Counted from the stretch's first letter, positions 34,648-43,356 are shown. The stretch: 45,124 nt of DNA from Clostridia bacterium (GCA_003551365.1 PUMM01000147.1:1-45124); one strand, 5' to 3'. Numbers and translations: made by a program. The notes: generated by a model from the sequence alone, not told the origin.

Positions 34648-36195
34648 ATGGACGATCTGCTGCGAGAACTTCACCGCAGACGACAGAAAGTACACGCAGG
34701 AGGAGGAGAGGAGCGGGCGGCCAAGCAACACGCCAGGGGCAAATACACCGCCCGCGAGAGGCTCGACCTCCTGTTGGATGAAGGATCATTCAGCGAGATA
34801 GGCGAGTTCATCACCCACCGCTCCGGTGATTTTGGCATGCGGGAGCGGGAGGTGCCTGCCGATGGGGTAGTTACCGGGCATGGCAAGGTCTGCGGCCGCC
34901 CGGTCTACCTGTACTCGCAGGACTTCACTTCCATGGGTGGATCGCTGGGAGAAATGCACGCCCAGAAGATATGCCGCGTCATGGATCTTGCACTGCAGAA
35001 CGGCTGTCCAATGATAGGCATCAATGATTCCGGTGGAGCCCGGATTCAGGAGGGCGTTGACGCGCTCAACGGCTACGGCGAGATATTCCGCCGGAATACG
35101 CTTGCATCGGGTATAATTCCTCAGATATCGGTGATTGCCGGTCCCTGCGCGGGAGGTGCAACCTATTCTCCCGCTCTGACCGACATGGTTCTCATGGTGC
35201 GCGATAGCGCACAGATGTTCATAACCGGCCCCGCGGTCATCCAGTCCGTGACGGGCGAGCAAGTCGACTCGGAGGAACTGGGCGGGGCAGAGGCACATGC
35301 CAGAAAGAGCGGCGTGGCTCACGTCACCTACCCGGATGAGGACCAGTTGTTCGCCGATTTGCGCTGGATGTTGGGATTGCTTCCCCTGAACAGTGAGGAA
35401 GAAGCTCCGAGAATCGACGGCATCCCACCCGCCATCGGGCCCGAGGATCTCCGCAACATAGTCCCCGAGTCTCCCTACAAGGGATACAATGTCCAGCAGG
35501 TAATTGATGGTATACTGGATGAGGGCACCTTTTTCCAGATACATTCCGAATTTGCCACCAATGCGGTGGTGGGACTGGGCAGAATAGAGGGACGGGTGGT
35601 GGGCATCATCGCCAATCAACCGCGCTTTCTGGCCGGGTGTCTGGATGTGGATTCTTCCGACAAGATAGCGCGGCATGTACGTTTCTGCGATACTTTCAAC
35701 ATACCTCTGGTCACCCTGGTGGACACACCGGGTTATCTGCCCGGGGTCAGCCAGGAACACGGGGGAATAATCAGGCATGGAGCCAAGGTCCTTTATGCCT
35801 ACTCGGAGGCGACTGTGCCCAAGATATCCGTGGTCCTCAGAAAGGCCTATGGGGGAGCCTACCTGGCCATGTGCAGTAGATCACTGGGAGCAGACGCGGC
35901 GGTGGCCTGGCCATCGGCAGAAATTGCCGTCATGGGTCCCGAAGGCGCCTGCAATATCGTCTTTCGCCGCGAGATAGAGGAAGCCGAGGACTCTGAGACC
36001 ATGCGGCAGAGGATGATCGAGGAATATCGGCAGAAGTTTGCCAATCCGTACGTTGCCGCCTCCAACGGATACATCGACTCGGTTATAGACCCGGCGGAGA
36101 CGCGCCAGGAGCTGCAGCTGCGCCTGCAAGCCCTGCAGGGCAAACGAGCCCGTCACAGTAGTGGCCGTCGACCGCACGGCAATATCCCGCTATGA
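34648..36195 (+). CDS. Acyl-CoA carboxylase carboxyltransferase / methylmalonyl-CoA decarboxylase alpha type
   Basis: 515 residues, carboxyltransferase (crotonase-fold) of the PccB/MmdA group: HARGKYTARERLDLLLD near 28, the oxyanion segment NDSGGARIQEG near 125, GPCAGGATYSPA near 165, and AYGGAYLAM near 405. These enzymes move CO2 between biotin and propionyl-CoA or acetyl-CoA. No biotin carrier or carboxylase subunit lies in the window, so direction and partner are open. The start is ATG 34648 with AGGGAGGT; a longer reading would overlap the peptidase gene. Confidence 0.9.
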   Translation: MDDLLRELHRRRQKVHAGGGEERAAKQHARGKYTARERLDLLLDEGSFSEIGEFITHRSGDFGMREREVPADGVVTGHGKVCGRPVYLYSQDFTSMGGSLGEMHAQKICRVMDLALQNGCPMIGINDSGGARIQEGVDALNGYGEIFRRNTLASGIIPQISVIAGPCAGGATYSPALTDMVLMVRDSAQMFITGPAVIQSVTGEQVDSEELGGAEAHARKSGVAHVTYPDEDQLFADLRWMLGLLPLNSEEEAPRIDGIPPAIGPEDLRNIVPESPYKGYNVQQVIDGILDEGTFFQIHSEFATNAVVGLGRIEGRVVGIIANQPRFLAGCLDVDSSDKIARHVRFCDTFNIPLVTLVDTPGYLPGVSQEHGGIIRHGAKVLYAYSEATVPKISVVLRKAYGGAYLAMCSRSLGADAAVAWPSAEIAVMGPEGACNIVFRREIEEAEDSETMRQRMIEEYRQKFANPYVAASNGYIDSVIDPAETRQELQLRLQALQGKRARHSSGRRPHGNIPL

Positions 36196-36213
36196 AGGAT
36201 GGGGGGAGGCAGC

Positions 36214-36837
36214 GTGGCACTGTCTGAGAGTCAGATAAAAGAAAAAGACGAACTGCGAAGGGAAGCGCGCCGGTGGCGCGAGGGACTCACCGCAGAACAG
36301 CGCCGCAGTCTGAATGGTAAAATCCGTCTGTACGTGACCTCGCTGCCCGACTACCGCGGCGCTCACCGCATACTGTTTTACGCTGCGTTCCGCAATGAGG
36401 TGGACACGTGGTCGTTAATGCGGGCCGCCGCGGGCAGGGAGAAGATGGTGTACCTGCCGCGCACCCACCGGAAAGATCGCCAGATGCAGCCGGTCCCCGT
36501 CCAGTGGGAGGGTGAAAAGCCCGCCAACCTGCACCGCGGTGCCTATGGAATATGTGAACCCTGCGGCCGCGCAGAGGATCCCGGGCGGATGGACCTGGTG
36601 TTCGTGCCCGGACTGGTTTTTGACCGACAGGGATACCGCATAGGTTTCGGTGGCGGCTACTACGACCGCTTCCTGGCCGGTCTGGCGGCAGACGTGCCGC
36701 GGGTCGGTCTGTGTTATTCCGGGCAGCTCAAGGACCGAGTGCCGAGAGGTGACCATGACCTGCCGGTGGATGTGGTTGTGACTGAGCAGGGGGTGCTTCG
36801 AGCCGAGGCCTATCGGCGCAGCGGCAAAGAGATATGA
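36214..36837 (+). CDS. 5-formyltetrahydrofolate cyclo-ligase
   Basis: 207 residues, 5-FTHF cyclo-ligase family: ATP-dependent conversion of 5-formyl-THF to 5,10-methenyl-THF, returning the dead-end folate to the C1 pool used by the Wood-Ljungdahl methyl branch. Landmarks are YLPRTHRKDRQM near 88, DLVFVPGLVFDRQGYRIGFG around 133-152 and GGGYYDRFL near 153. The start I choose is GTG 36214 behind GGGGGGAGG; ATG 36199 is an in-frame alternative without a site. It overlaps the next gene by ATGA. Confidence 0.9.
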   Translation: MALSESQIKEKDELRREARRWREGLTAEQRRSLNGKIRLYVTSLPDYRGAHRILFYAAFRNEVDTWSLMRAAAGREKMVYLPRTHRKDRQMQPVPVQWEGEKPANLHRGAYGICEPCGRAEDPGRMDLVFVPGLVFDRQGYRIGFGGGYYDRFLAGLAADVPRVGLCYSGQLKDRVPRGDHDLPVDVVVTEQGVLRAEAYRRSGKEI

Positions 36838-37643
36838 CCGCGGATGACGACAGGACCACCCTGAGGCAGCTGCGCCGCGCGCGGTGCGGATTCTTTGCTC
36901 ACTATGTGCGGCACCTCTTTGTGATAGCAGCTCTGGCTCGACGTTACGGCAACATTGCCGACCCCTGGGATCTCGACGCCCGAACCCACATCATGCATCT
37001 ACGCCAGGGACTGCTCTGCGCAGTGGAGGAGGCCAACGCCGGATGCTGCGAAGTGCACATCTACTGTGACGCTGACCGTCAGACACCGCGCGAGCTGGTG
37101 CGGGCTGTTCCGGATGCACTGCGACCGGCTCTGGTTTCACTCAATGCCGGTCAGCGTCAGCTCGCGGTTGAACTGCCGGGGGTCCGTCGGCGCGAACTGG
37201 ACGAAATCCTGTACTGGAGTGATGCGCATCCGGGGTCTGCCGGGAGGCGCCAATCGGACCTTCTGCCGGATGGACTGGTAACCCTGCGGCGCGATGGCCG
37301 GGACGCGGTGGCTCGTACCGGGGCATATCCGTCCGAGTTCCTACACCTGATCGCCGCGAAAAATGCTGGGACTGATGCTGCAGTCCTAAAGGATGCCGGA
37401 GGAAGCTGGCTCACCCGCTGTCATCTCGAACCCCTGGACATCGGAGTGGCAGAAGTGTGCGGTCTGGAGACTCACCCGCAACATCGACGGTGTGGCGGGG
37501 CAACGCGCCTGCTGGACGCCCTGCGCAGTGTCGGCAGTTCCTTCGCCCTACTGACGGTCGTCAGCAATGTCCCGGCGCGCCGCGCAGCCGAGTCGGCCGG
37601 TTTCCGTCCAGTGGACCGTCACTGCAAACTGCTGCTGACATGA
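36834..37643 (+). CDS. GNAT-family acetyltransferase with unknown N-terminal half
   Basis: 269 residues. The C-terminal 80 residues show the GNAT acetyl-CoA pattern: VAEVCGLETHP (beta-4), then QHRRCGGATRLLDAL (motif A, Q/R-x-x-G-x-G/A-like) and AARRAAESAGFRPVD. The N-terminal half is Arg/Ala-rich with no family I recognise. Coupled to the folate cyclo-ligase by ATGA. Substrate unknown. Confidence 0.65.
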   Translation: MTADDDRTTLRQLRRARCGFFAHYVRHLFVIAALARRYGNIADPWDLDARTHIMHLRQGLLCAVEEANAGCCEVHIYCDADRQTPRELVRAVPDALRPALVSLNAGQRQLAVELPGVRRRELDEILYWSDAHPGSAGRRQSDLLPDGLVTLRRDGRDAVARTGAYPSEFLHLIAAKNAGTDAAVLKDAGGSWLTRCHLEPLDIGVAEVCGLETHPQHRRCGGATRLLDALRSVGSSFALLTVVSNVPARRAAESAGFRPVDRHCKLLLT

Positions 37644-37731
37644 TCGCGTCACGGACTTCCGCCCGGCCCCACGCGGACATACACTGGTTCTGTAACGGGA
37701 CTACATTTCACTGGGTGAGGGAGGCGGCGCG

Positions 37732-37917
37732 ATGAATGCTCTGCACCTCTGGGTGCTGTTGTCGAAGGAGGAGCTGTCGGCAATTACCCTGCTTTCCTTT
37801 CTGCTTCTGACTGTCATCCTGCAGGACTCCGATCGGACTCGTTCCCTGGCGGAGCCGCTTGTGTTCGTGATTCTTGCGCTGCTGGTCGGCAGCCGGGAGG
37901 GTGGGGGAGATGGGTGA
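37732..37917 (+). CDS. small membrane protein, unknown
   Basis: 61 residues with two hydrophobic stretches (about 3-28 and 41-53) joined by a charged turn, and a Gly-rich acidic C-terminus. The start ATG 37732 is supported by GGGAGG seven bases upstream. I do not recognise a family. Confidence 0.5.
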   Translation: MNALHLWVLLSKEELSAITLLSFLLLTVILQDSDRTRSLAEPLVFVILALLVGSREGGGDG

Positions 37918-38001
37918 TCCTGCTGCCGGGCAATAGGTGGGGAAAGGGGGCAGTGGGAGGATGCTCTCCGTGTGGGTGGCGGATCGCGACGCAAGTCTCT
38001 G

Positions 38002-38670
38002 TCAGGTGACCCGACGGAACGTAAGAGTCTTCTCTCCGTCGCTGTAGATCAGCCGGACGCCCAGATGCTGTTGCAGCCATTGGAAAGTCCTCTCACTGTA
38101 GAAGACTATATGGGTCGGGTCACGGTGATACCACCACGGCAAAAATTCCTCCGCCCCCGGGTGTAGGTGGGTCATGATGGCGAGAATCCCGCCAGGGGCG
38201 AGCAGCGGCACCAGCTCCTGCAGCACTCCCCGCGGATCGCGCAGATGCTCAAGAACCTCAGTAGCGGTTATCACATCGTACTCGCATTGGACGTATGCGT
38301 CGTCGGGAAAGAAATACGGATCGTACAGATCGACAGTGAAGTCCTCCCTCTCCATGAGAAACCCGAGTACCGGCCCGGGTCCGCAGCCGAAGTCCAGAGC
38401 GCGGCCGCCCTGTCCCTTGAGGTGCGGCAGCACAGCCTCCTGCAGAAAACCCTGCAGCATATTGACGTACCCGTCGTTATCGAGGGTGTTGTCATGTTCG
38501 AGATACCGTGCGCGCTCCTGTTGAGGGGAAGGTATCGCTGATTTTTCGGCAAAGATCAGATCACAGTGCGGACAGTGTTGATATGGTGTCCCCGTATCCG
38601 GTGCCCGTCCCAGAGAGGAGGAGGTGCAGCGGCAGAGCGGACAGGTGTTTGCAGTACTGCAGTTCGACAT
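38002..38670 (-). CDS. class I SAM-dependent methyltransferase with N-terminal zinc ribbon
   Basis: 222 residues. A CPLC / HCPHC pair near residues 11-35 makes a zinc ribbon. The methyltransferase core shows motif I ALDFGCGPGPVLGFL near 90, the acidic VDLYDPYF loop near 112 and VITATEVLEHLRDP near 132. It resembles the Methyltransf_23 (UbiG-like) group; substrate unknown. The start ATG 38670 follows GGAGG on this strand. The ends do not couple to other genes. Confidence 0.82.
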   Translation of the reverse strand: MSNCSTANTCPLCRCTSSSLGRAPDTGTPYQHCPHCDLIFAEKSAIPSPQQERARYLEHDNTLDNDGYVNMLQGFLQEAVLPHLKGQGGRALDFGCGPGPVLGFLMEREDFTVDLYDPYFFPDDAYVQCEYDVITATEVLEHLRDPRGVLQELVPLLAPGGILAIMTHLHPGAEEFLPWWYHRDPTHIVFYSERTFQWLQQHLGVRLIYSDGEKTLTFRRVT

Positions 38671-38797
38671 GTAGAGCCTCCATCGTATGCTCCCGATTGC
38701 CCGATATCGCCGGGCACTATTGTACAGCTATGGTTGCAAAACAGAAAGCAGGTGCAAAAGCGGTGGAGATCCGGGGGTAGGGGTGACAGATACGGGT

Positions 38798-38836
38798 GAT
38801 GTGGCGCCGGTCCCGCTCAGTGGCCTGCGCCACATC
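38798..38836 (-). terminator. hairpin downstream of the SPW-like gene
   Basis: Perfect 10-bp stem, 38798-38807 with 38827-38836, and a 19-base loop, 48 bases beyond the end of the small membrane-protein gene on the minus strand. No T-tract. A terminator is the simplest reading. The rest of 38671-38884 shows nothing else. Confidence 0.45.
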
Positions 38837-38884
38837 GCCTTCATTTCTGACCCGGCACGGTGGCCCGCGCCGGTTGGAGACCAA

Positions 38885-39067
38885 CTATCGTTCCGGTCGC
38901 ACGTCAACATTGTCTCTGGCGAACAGGTACCAGAGGTTGTACAGAAGAACCACTCCGCCCACCACTGCACTGTTCACCATCATGCTTCGCGCCTCCAGGA
39001 TGTTCATATAGGGAGCGAGAATTAACCACGCACCGGCAATGATGTGTACCACATGAAAGGTCGTCAC
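38885..39067 (-). CDS. small SPW-like two-helix membrane protein
   Basis: 60 residues with two membrane helices (about 6-22 and 32-51). HIIAGAWLILAPY at the start is reminiscent of the SPW domain found in small bacterial membrane proteins, with Tyr where Trp is usual. The start is GTG 39067 with AAGGTG seven bases upstream on this strand. Function unknown. Confidence 0.6.
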   Translation of the reverse strand: MTTFHVVHIIAGAWLILAPYMNILEARSMMVNSAVVGGVVLLYNLWYLFARDNVDVRPER

Positions 39068-39175
39068 TGGGTATCACCTTTTCTATTAGTCATGAGGCTC
39101 ACTTTCCCTAGTAGAGATGCGCAGATGCCGCAACGATTATGCATTGCGGAAGCTCCGGGGGAACAATGCAGAGTA

Positions 39176-39204
39176 TTGACCATCACCGGTGCGTGGTGTA
39201 ACAT
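39176..39204 (+). promoter_or_regulatory. promoter of the tRNA-Ala gene
   Basis: TTGACC at 39176-39181 and TAACAT at 39199-39204 with a 17-base spacer. The predicted start point falls about ten bases before the tRNA. Confidence 0.6.
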
Positions 39205-39219
39205 GATGGGTGCGCAGGC

Positions 39220-39292
39220 GGGCGTGTAGCTCAGCTGGGAGAGCGCCAGAATCGCACTCTGGAGGCCAGGGGTTCAAATCCCCTCACGTCCA
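39220..39292 (+). tRNA. tRNA-Ala (anticodon CGC)
   Basis: 73 bases fold as a cloverleaf. The acceptor stem GGGCGTG pairs with CACGTCC and contains the G3-U70 pair that identifies alanine tRNAs. The D-arm reads AGCTCAGCTGGGAGAGC, the anticodon stem CCAGA/TCTGG holds loop ATCGCAC with anticodon CGC (39253-39255), and the T-arm contains GGTTCAAATC. The discriminator base is A; the CCA end is not encoded. The anticodon loop begins with A at position 32. Confidence 0.95.
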
Positions 39293-39295
39293 CAG

Positions 39296-39328
39296 CCCCG
39301 TACACTGTGAAGTGGACGGGGTATTTTT
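39296..39328 (+). terminator. intrinsic terminator of the tRNA-Ala transcript
   Basis: Stem CCCCGT/ACGGGG (39296-39301 with 39316-39321), extended after one mismatch by CACT/AGTG with loop GTGA, followed by TATTTTT. A classical Rho-independent terminator four bases after the tRNA. Confidence 0.85.
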
Positions 39329-39741
39329 GTGCTGTGCCCCGCCCGCCGGTCCTACGTGACAGGTCCTCCCGCCACCGTGCGGGGACCATCCACTCGCCCC
39401 ACGTGTGCTGGGCCAGTGCGTCTGAGTGATGGACAGCTGCGACATATCAGCTCGTCCTCATCCAGCGTAGGTGCGCGGGCCGGCCAGAAGCAGCCCCGCC
39501 GCATTCATCCAATGCACGGACTGCATATATATGCTGATCACGGGCTCAGCAGACGGACTACATCAGACCTGCAGGAAGATAGCGGTATTGCGGCCGATGT
39601 GCCGGTGGCCGATTGCGCGTGGCCGGGGTCATCTCCCGACTGATCGGGGCTCTGCACATGTGCCGGCCGCCCGTAGCGGCCGCGAGAGCCTCCTGCCGCA
39701 AACTGGGGCTCTGCGCCCACGGTCCACGCATCTCGCCCCTG
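39329..39741. other. gene-free stretch between tRNA-Ala and the DNA methyltransferase
   Basis: About 410 bases in which I see no open frame with a start site, no repeats and no RNA gene. The only structure is a 7-bp hairpin CGGCCGC/GCGGCCG (39664-39682), which lies 60 bases downstream of the methyltransferase on the minus strand and may end its transcript. Confidence 0.5.
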
Positions 39742-40725
39742 TCATGAGTTTCCGTGCTCGCGCAGGATACGCTGGATGGAGAAGCGGCCCCGGCCAAACT
39801 CCTCGGTAAGCTCTTCTATGGCTTTCTTTTTGGTGTTCCCCTCCTGCATGATGCCCTCGAATCGTTGCAGAAGCTGCTGTATTTCCGACTCTGTCCACCG
39901 TTTTCCCTGATTGCGGGGTCGCCCCACCGTGGGACGACGAAGGGAATCACACAGGTATCCAGGTTCGACAGTGCGCAACAGATTGACACCGTGCGAGAAG
40001 ATCTCACTGGATACTTCAAAGCCCGTCGCATTGCGGTTGAGTCCAAGTGCAACGCGGGCGGTGGAGAAACCGCCCAGGAACAGATCGCACACCAGTTCAC
40101 CCTCATTGCTGCTGTACTGCATCATTTTGGTGAGCAGCTCGTCGGGGAGCTCATTCTTGTTCTTGCTGCGGCCAGGTTTGTACTCTCGGTCGATTATCCA
40201 GACATCCTCCCGGTCGCGATAGTTCAGCGACCCACCCTGGTCGTCCCGCTCCTGCAGCCCGTACCGGCATTCCAGGTTGAAGGTTCTGCGCCCCCCGGGC
40301 TTGGCGTAGTAGAGGATATGATAATGCGACGACACGTACTTACGGCTGGTGTAGACACCGAAATTATACTTCCAGATAATGTGATTGATCTCCTGCAGAT
40401 CCGTCTCGTGCAGGGCATTGAGGATATGTATCAGATTACTGTAGCCAGAGATAACGTACATCTGTCCGCCCGGACGGAGGATGCGCTCCGCCTCCCGGAT
40501 CCACTTTCTGCTGAAGCTGGGATAATCAGCCAGGGGGATTTCCACGTAGCCATCTACCACATGCAGTTCATTCCGATTGTAGTGACGGTGGAGGGCGTCG
40601 CCCTCTATGCCGTAGGGGGGATCCGTTATTATGAGATCCACCGATTCGTCAGCAAAGTGCGATCTTACTCCTTCTATGCAGTCCATGTTGTAAAAATTGC
40701 ATCCGTGTATCGTTGTAGCGACCAT
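39742..40725 (-). CDS. orphan DNA methyltransferase (beta-class N4-cytosine/N6-adenine)
   Basis: 327 residues. Catalytic motif IV DPPYGI at D35-Y38 comes before the SAM-binding motif I (CDLFLGGFSTARVAL, near 219), the beta-class order. A C-terminal stretch, RWTESEIQQLLQRFEGIM onward, is helical, ending in SIQRILREHGN, and may help DNA binding. The start ATG 40725 has GAGGAG five bases upstream; an in-frame longer reading to 40806 lacks a site. No restriction nuclease or specificity gene flanks it, so it is a solitary methylase. The target is unknown. Confidence 0.88.
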   Translation of the reverse strand: MVATTIHGCNFYNMDCIEGVRSHFADESVDLIITDPPYGIEGDALHRHYNRNELHVVDGYVEIPLADYPSFSRKWIREAERILRPGGQMYVISGYSNLIHILNALHETDLQEINHIIWKYNFGVYTSRKYVSSHYHILYYAKPGGRRTFNLECRYGLQERDDQGGSLNYRDREDVWIIDREYKPGRSKNKNELPDELLTKMMQYSSNEGELVCDLFLGGFSTARVALGLNRNATGFEVSSEIFSHGVNLLRTVEPGYLCDSLRRPTVGRPRNQGKRWTESEIQQLLQRFEGIMQEGNTKKKAIEELTEEFGRGRFSIQRILREHGNS

Positions 40726-41049
40726 ATGAGCTCCTCTTCGCGGCAGGTTGTGCATCAATGTACAGCATAAGTGTACAGAATTGGGCGTGAGCCCCTCAAG
40801 TCTCATTTAGTAAACGAACCGCAGGAAACGGCAGGGGCGCTCGAATGTCAGTACCGGCAACTGGTGTCCCCCGGAAGTCTCCGATGTGCAAAACCATGAG
40901 ATACTGCAGTTTGCTGCTGTAGGCTTGAGTGGTTTTCCGGGCGGGGCTGGGTGACGTTTGCCCTTTTCCGTGTATACATGGCAGAATAGCTTTGATGTAA
41001 GAGCTGTGTTGGAGCGATATGGCTGAAAACAGGCCCGGCTGGGGGTGTG
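40726..41049. promoter_or_regulatory. divergent control region between DNA methyltransferase and radical-SAM gene
   Basis: 324 bases with no gene. It holds two copies of the palindrome TGTACA at 40759-40764 and 40772-40777, 13 bases apart centre to centre, just upstream of the methyltransferase. This is a candidate operator, or methylation-sensitive site. A TATACA at 40973-40978 is a possible -10 for the plus-strand gene, but no good -35 accompanies it. Confidence 0.4.
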
Positions 41050-42159
41050 ATGCCTATGACCATGAACCGCAGGCGGTTTGTCAGAAATGCCTCTCTGCTG
41101 GGGGGTGCCGGCCTCCTGGGTCTGGCCGGCGGCACCTTCCTGTGGCAGGGCTGTGCGCCTCCCGAGGAGGAGGAGCTGAATAGGGAAGAGGAAGTGTCCG
41201 ATGACTTGCCCGCCTACGCCCGTTTGCACGAGGAGGGCGAGCTCGAGAGGCGGGTGGAACAGGCCTTCGCAGTGATGGAGGAGTGTTATCTGTGTCCCAG
41301 AGAGTGCGGAGTGAACCGCCGTGAGGGAGAGACGGGATTCTGCCGCACTGCAGGACACCCGGTCGTCTTCAGTCGTCAACCACATTTCGGTGAGGAGCGA
41401 CCGCTGGTCGGGGCCAACGGATCCGGAACCATTTTCTTTTCCAACTGCAACCTGCGCTGCGTCTTCTGCCAGAACTATCCACTGGCCCACAAGGGTAGGG
41501 GGCGGGAAGCCACCGATGAGGAACTGGCGCAGATGATGATGGATCTGCAGGATCGCGGCTGTCACAACATCAACCTGGTGACGCCCACACATGTTATGCC
41601 CAACATCATATCTGCCGTGCACATTGCGAGACAGGAGGGACTGGAGCTCCCGCTGGTCTACAATACCAGCGGCTATGAGAACGCAGAGATGATCGAGATG
41701 CTGGACGGTGTAGTTGACATCTACCTGCCGGACATGAAATTCATGGATGGCGACAATGCCGAGCGCTACAATGACGCTGAGGCCCGTGACTATCCAGAGA
41801 AGGCTCAGCGGGCCCTGATAAAAATGCACCGCCAGGTGGGAGATCTGGTAACCGATGAGCGCGGCATAGCTGAGCGCGGGTTGATGGTGCGGCATCTGGT
41901 TATGCCCAACCGCGTGGCCGGCACCCGCGAGTTCGTCGATTGGGTGGCCGAGAATCTGTCCACCGACACCTATGTGAATATCATGGCGCAGTATCGGGTA
42001 GAGCATCGGGCCTACGACTTCGAGAAGATAGATCGGGCCATTCATCCCGAGGAATTCATCGAAGCCGTGGAGTGGGCAGAGGAAGCCGGACTCACCAATC
42101 TTGACGAGCGGTCCCTTGAACAGCTGGAACGAATGCGCAGGCAGGTGGGGGGCGGCTAA
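41050..42159 (+). CDS. exported PflX-like radical-SAM protein with Tat signal
   Basis: 369 residues from ATG 41050. The N-terminus NRRRFVRNASLL followed by a glycine-rich hydrophobic stretch is a twin-arginine signal; it ends in WQGCAPP, an imperfect lipobox, so it may be lipid-anchored outside. A cysteine pair CYLCPRECGV precedes the radical-SAM core CNLRCVFCQNY (CxxxCxxC, near residue 132), as in COG1313 (PflX, PflA-homologue) proteins. Later DIYLPDMKFMDGD and VRHLVMPNR are family landmarks. Function is unknown in the family. It converges with, and touches, the AmrS-like gene with no intergenic base. Confidence 0.85.
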   Translation: MPMTMNRRRFVRNASLLGGAGLLGLAGGTFLWQGCAPPEEEELNREEEVSDDLPAYARLHEEGELERRVEQAFAVMEECYLCPRECGVNRREGETGFCRTAGHPVVFSRQPHFGEERPLVGANGSGTIFFSNCNLRCVFCQNYPLAHKGRGREATDEELAQMMMDLQDRGCHNINLVTPTHVMPNIISAVHIARQEGLELPLVYNTSGYENAEMIEMLDGVVDIYLPDMKFMDGDNAERYNDAEARDYPEKAQRALIKMHRQVGDLVTDERGIAERGLMVRHLVMPNRVAGTREFVDWVAENLSTDTYVNIMAQYRVEHRAYDFEKIDRAIHPEEFIEAVEWAEEAGLTNLDERSLEQLERMRRQVGGG

Positions 42160-43356
42160 TCAACTCCACCTGCCCGGTATCTCCTCGCTGCAGTACGCGC
42201 AGCGGCCGTCCTCCATGTTCACTTCTTCAATGACAAAGCCGAGCCGGTCGATGATTTTCTCTCCGCAGGCAGGACAGAAAGTATTTTCTGCTTCGTGGTC
42301 ACTCACCCGGGATATATAGACGAACTTCAACCCGGCCTGTTGGGCAGTTTCGCGCGCCTCCTCGAGGGTGGAGACCGGTGTTCGGGGCACCTCGGACAGT
42401 TTGTAAAGCGGATAGAACCGGACGAAGTGCAGAGGGATGGCGGGGTCGAGTTCGTCGGCAATCCATGCGCACATCTCGCCCACTTCCTCCATGTCGTCGT
42501 TCTGACCGGGGATCAGAATGTTGGTGATCTCAATGTGCACACCACTGTCTTTCAGAAGCCGCAGGGTATCGAGGACGGGCTGCAGCTCTCCTCCCACTAT
42601 GTCCCGATAGAACTTCTCATTGAAGCTCTTCAGGTCTACGTTTACTGCATCAATTCGGTCCACCAGCTCCTTCACCGGTTCGGGCTGCACATACCCCGCC
42701 GTGTGCACGAGATTGAGCAGGCCGGCCTCACTGGCGAGAGAGGCAACCTCGGACATGTACTCGTAGAATATGACCGGTTCGCCGAATGCATAGCTGATCG
42801 ACTCCACACCGGATTCCTCTGCATGCTGCAATGCCTTCTCCGGCGGAACGTCGTGTGCGTACACTTTTTCCGGATACTCGAGAGCCATGTCCCACACCTC
42901 ACAGAACTTGCAATCCAGGTTGCATCCCGCTGTCGATATGGACAGTGCGCGAGTACCGGGCAGCACGTGGAAGAATGGCTTTCTCTCTATGGGATCTTCC
43001 TGTAAGAGGGCGGGATTGCCGTAGGCCAGCGTGTAGCCGACCCCCTCGCGGTTTTCGCGTACCCGGCAGGGCCCTCTTTCCCCGTCCTGCAATTCACACT
43101 GTCTCGGACACAGCTCGCAGCGTATCCCGCCGTCGTCCAGTTCCGTGAACCAGGGGGAACGTACCGGATTGGTGAATCCCTTTCTTTCCTCCAGCAGCGC
43201 CTCCCCGGGCCCGTCATCCGCCGGCTTCTCCGGTTCTTCGGTCCCGGGGGAGCAGCCCAGGACGTTGGCGATATAAAATAGACAGATCCCGGCTCCGCCG
43301 CTGCGCAAAAAACGTCGCCTGCTGAGCTTGCCCTCGTCTTTCCTGTCATCAGACAT
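42160..43356 (-). CDS. amrS: AmmeMemoRadiSam-type radical-SAM enzyme (AmrS-like) with Tat/lipoprotein signal
   Basis: 398 residues. The N-terminus SRRRFLRSGGAG begins a Tat signal, and NVLGCS forms a good lipobox (cysteine near residue 35). The body is AmrS (COG1180): CELCPRQCELQDGERGPC near 78-95, radical-SAM CNLDCKFC near 143, GEPVIFYEY near 190, and a C-terminal rubredoxin-like zinc ribbon CPACG...CAYCSEE. It overlaps the spermidine-synthase-like gene by eight bases, so both are one transcript. The usual partners AmrA and MEMO are not in this window. A cytoplasmic maturation then export of the folded Fe-S protein through Tat is the expected route. Confidence 0.86.
   Translation of the reverse strand: MSDDRKDEGKLSRRRFLRSGGAGICLFYIANVLGCSPGTEEPEKPADDGPGEALLEERKGFTNPVRSPWFTELDDGGIRCELCPRQCELQDGERGPCRVRENREGVGYTLAYGNPALLQEDPIERKPFFHVLPGTRALSISTAGCNLDCKFCEVWDMALEYPEKVYAHDVPPEKALQHAEESGVESISYAFGEPVIFYEYMSEVASLASEAGLLNLVHTAGYVQPEPVKELVDRIDAVNVDLKSFNEKFYRDIVGGELQPVLDTLRLLKDSGVHIEITNILIPGQNDDMEEVGEMCAWIADELDPAIPLHFVRFYPLYKLSEVPRTPVSTLEEARETAQQAGLKFVYISRVSDHEAENTFCPACGEKIIDRLGFVIEEVNMEDGRCAYCSEEIPGRWS

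Noticed and set aside
39329-39741. Small open frames in the region after the tRNA
   Set aside because: No Shine-Dalgarno, no hydrophobic or domain signature, and biased composition; treated as non-coding.
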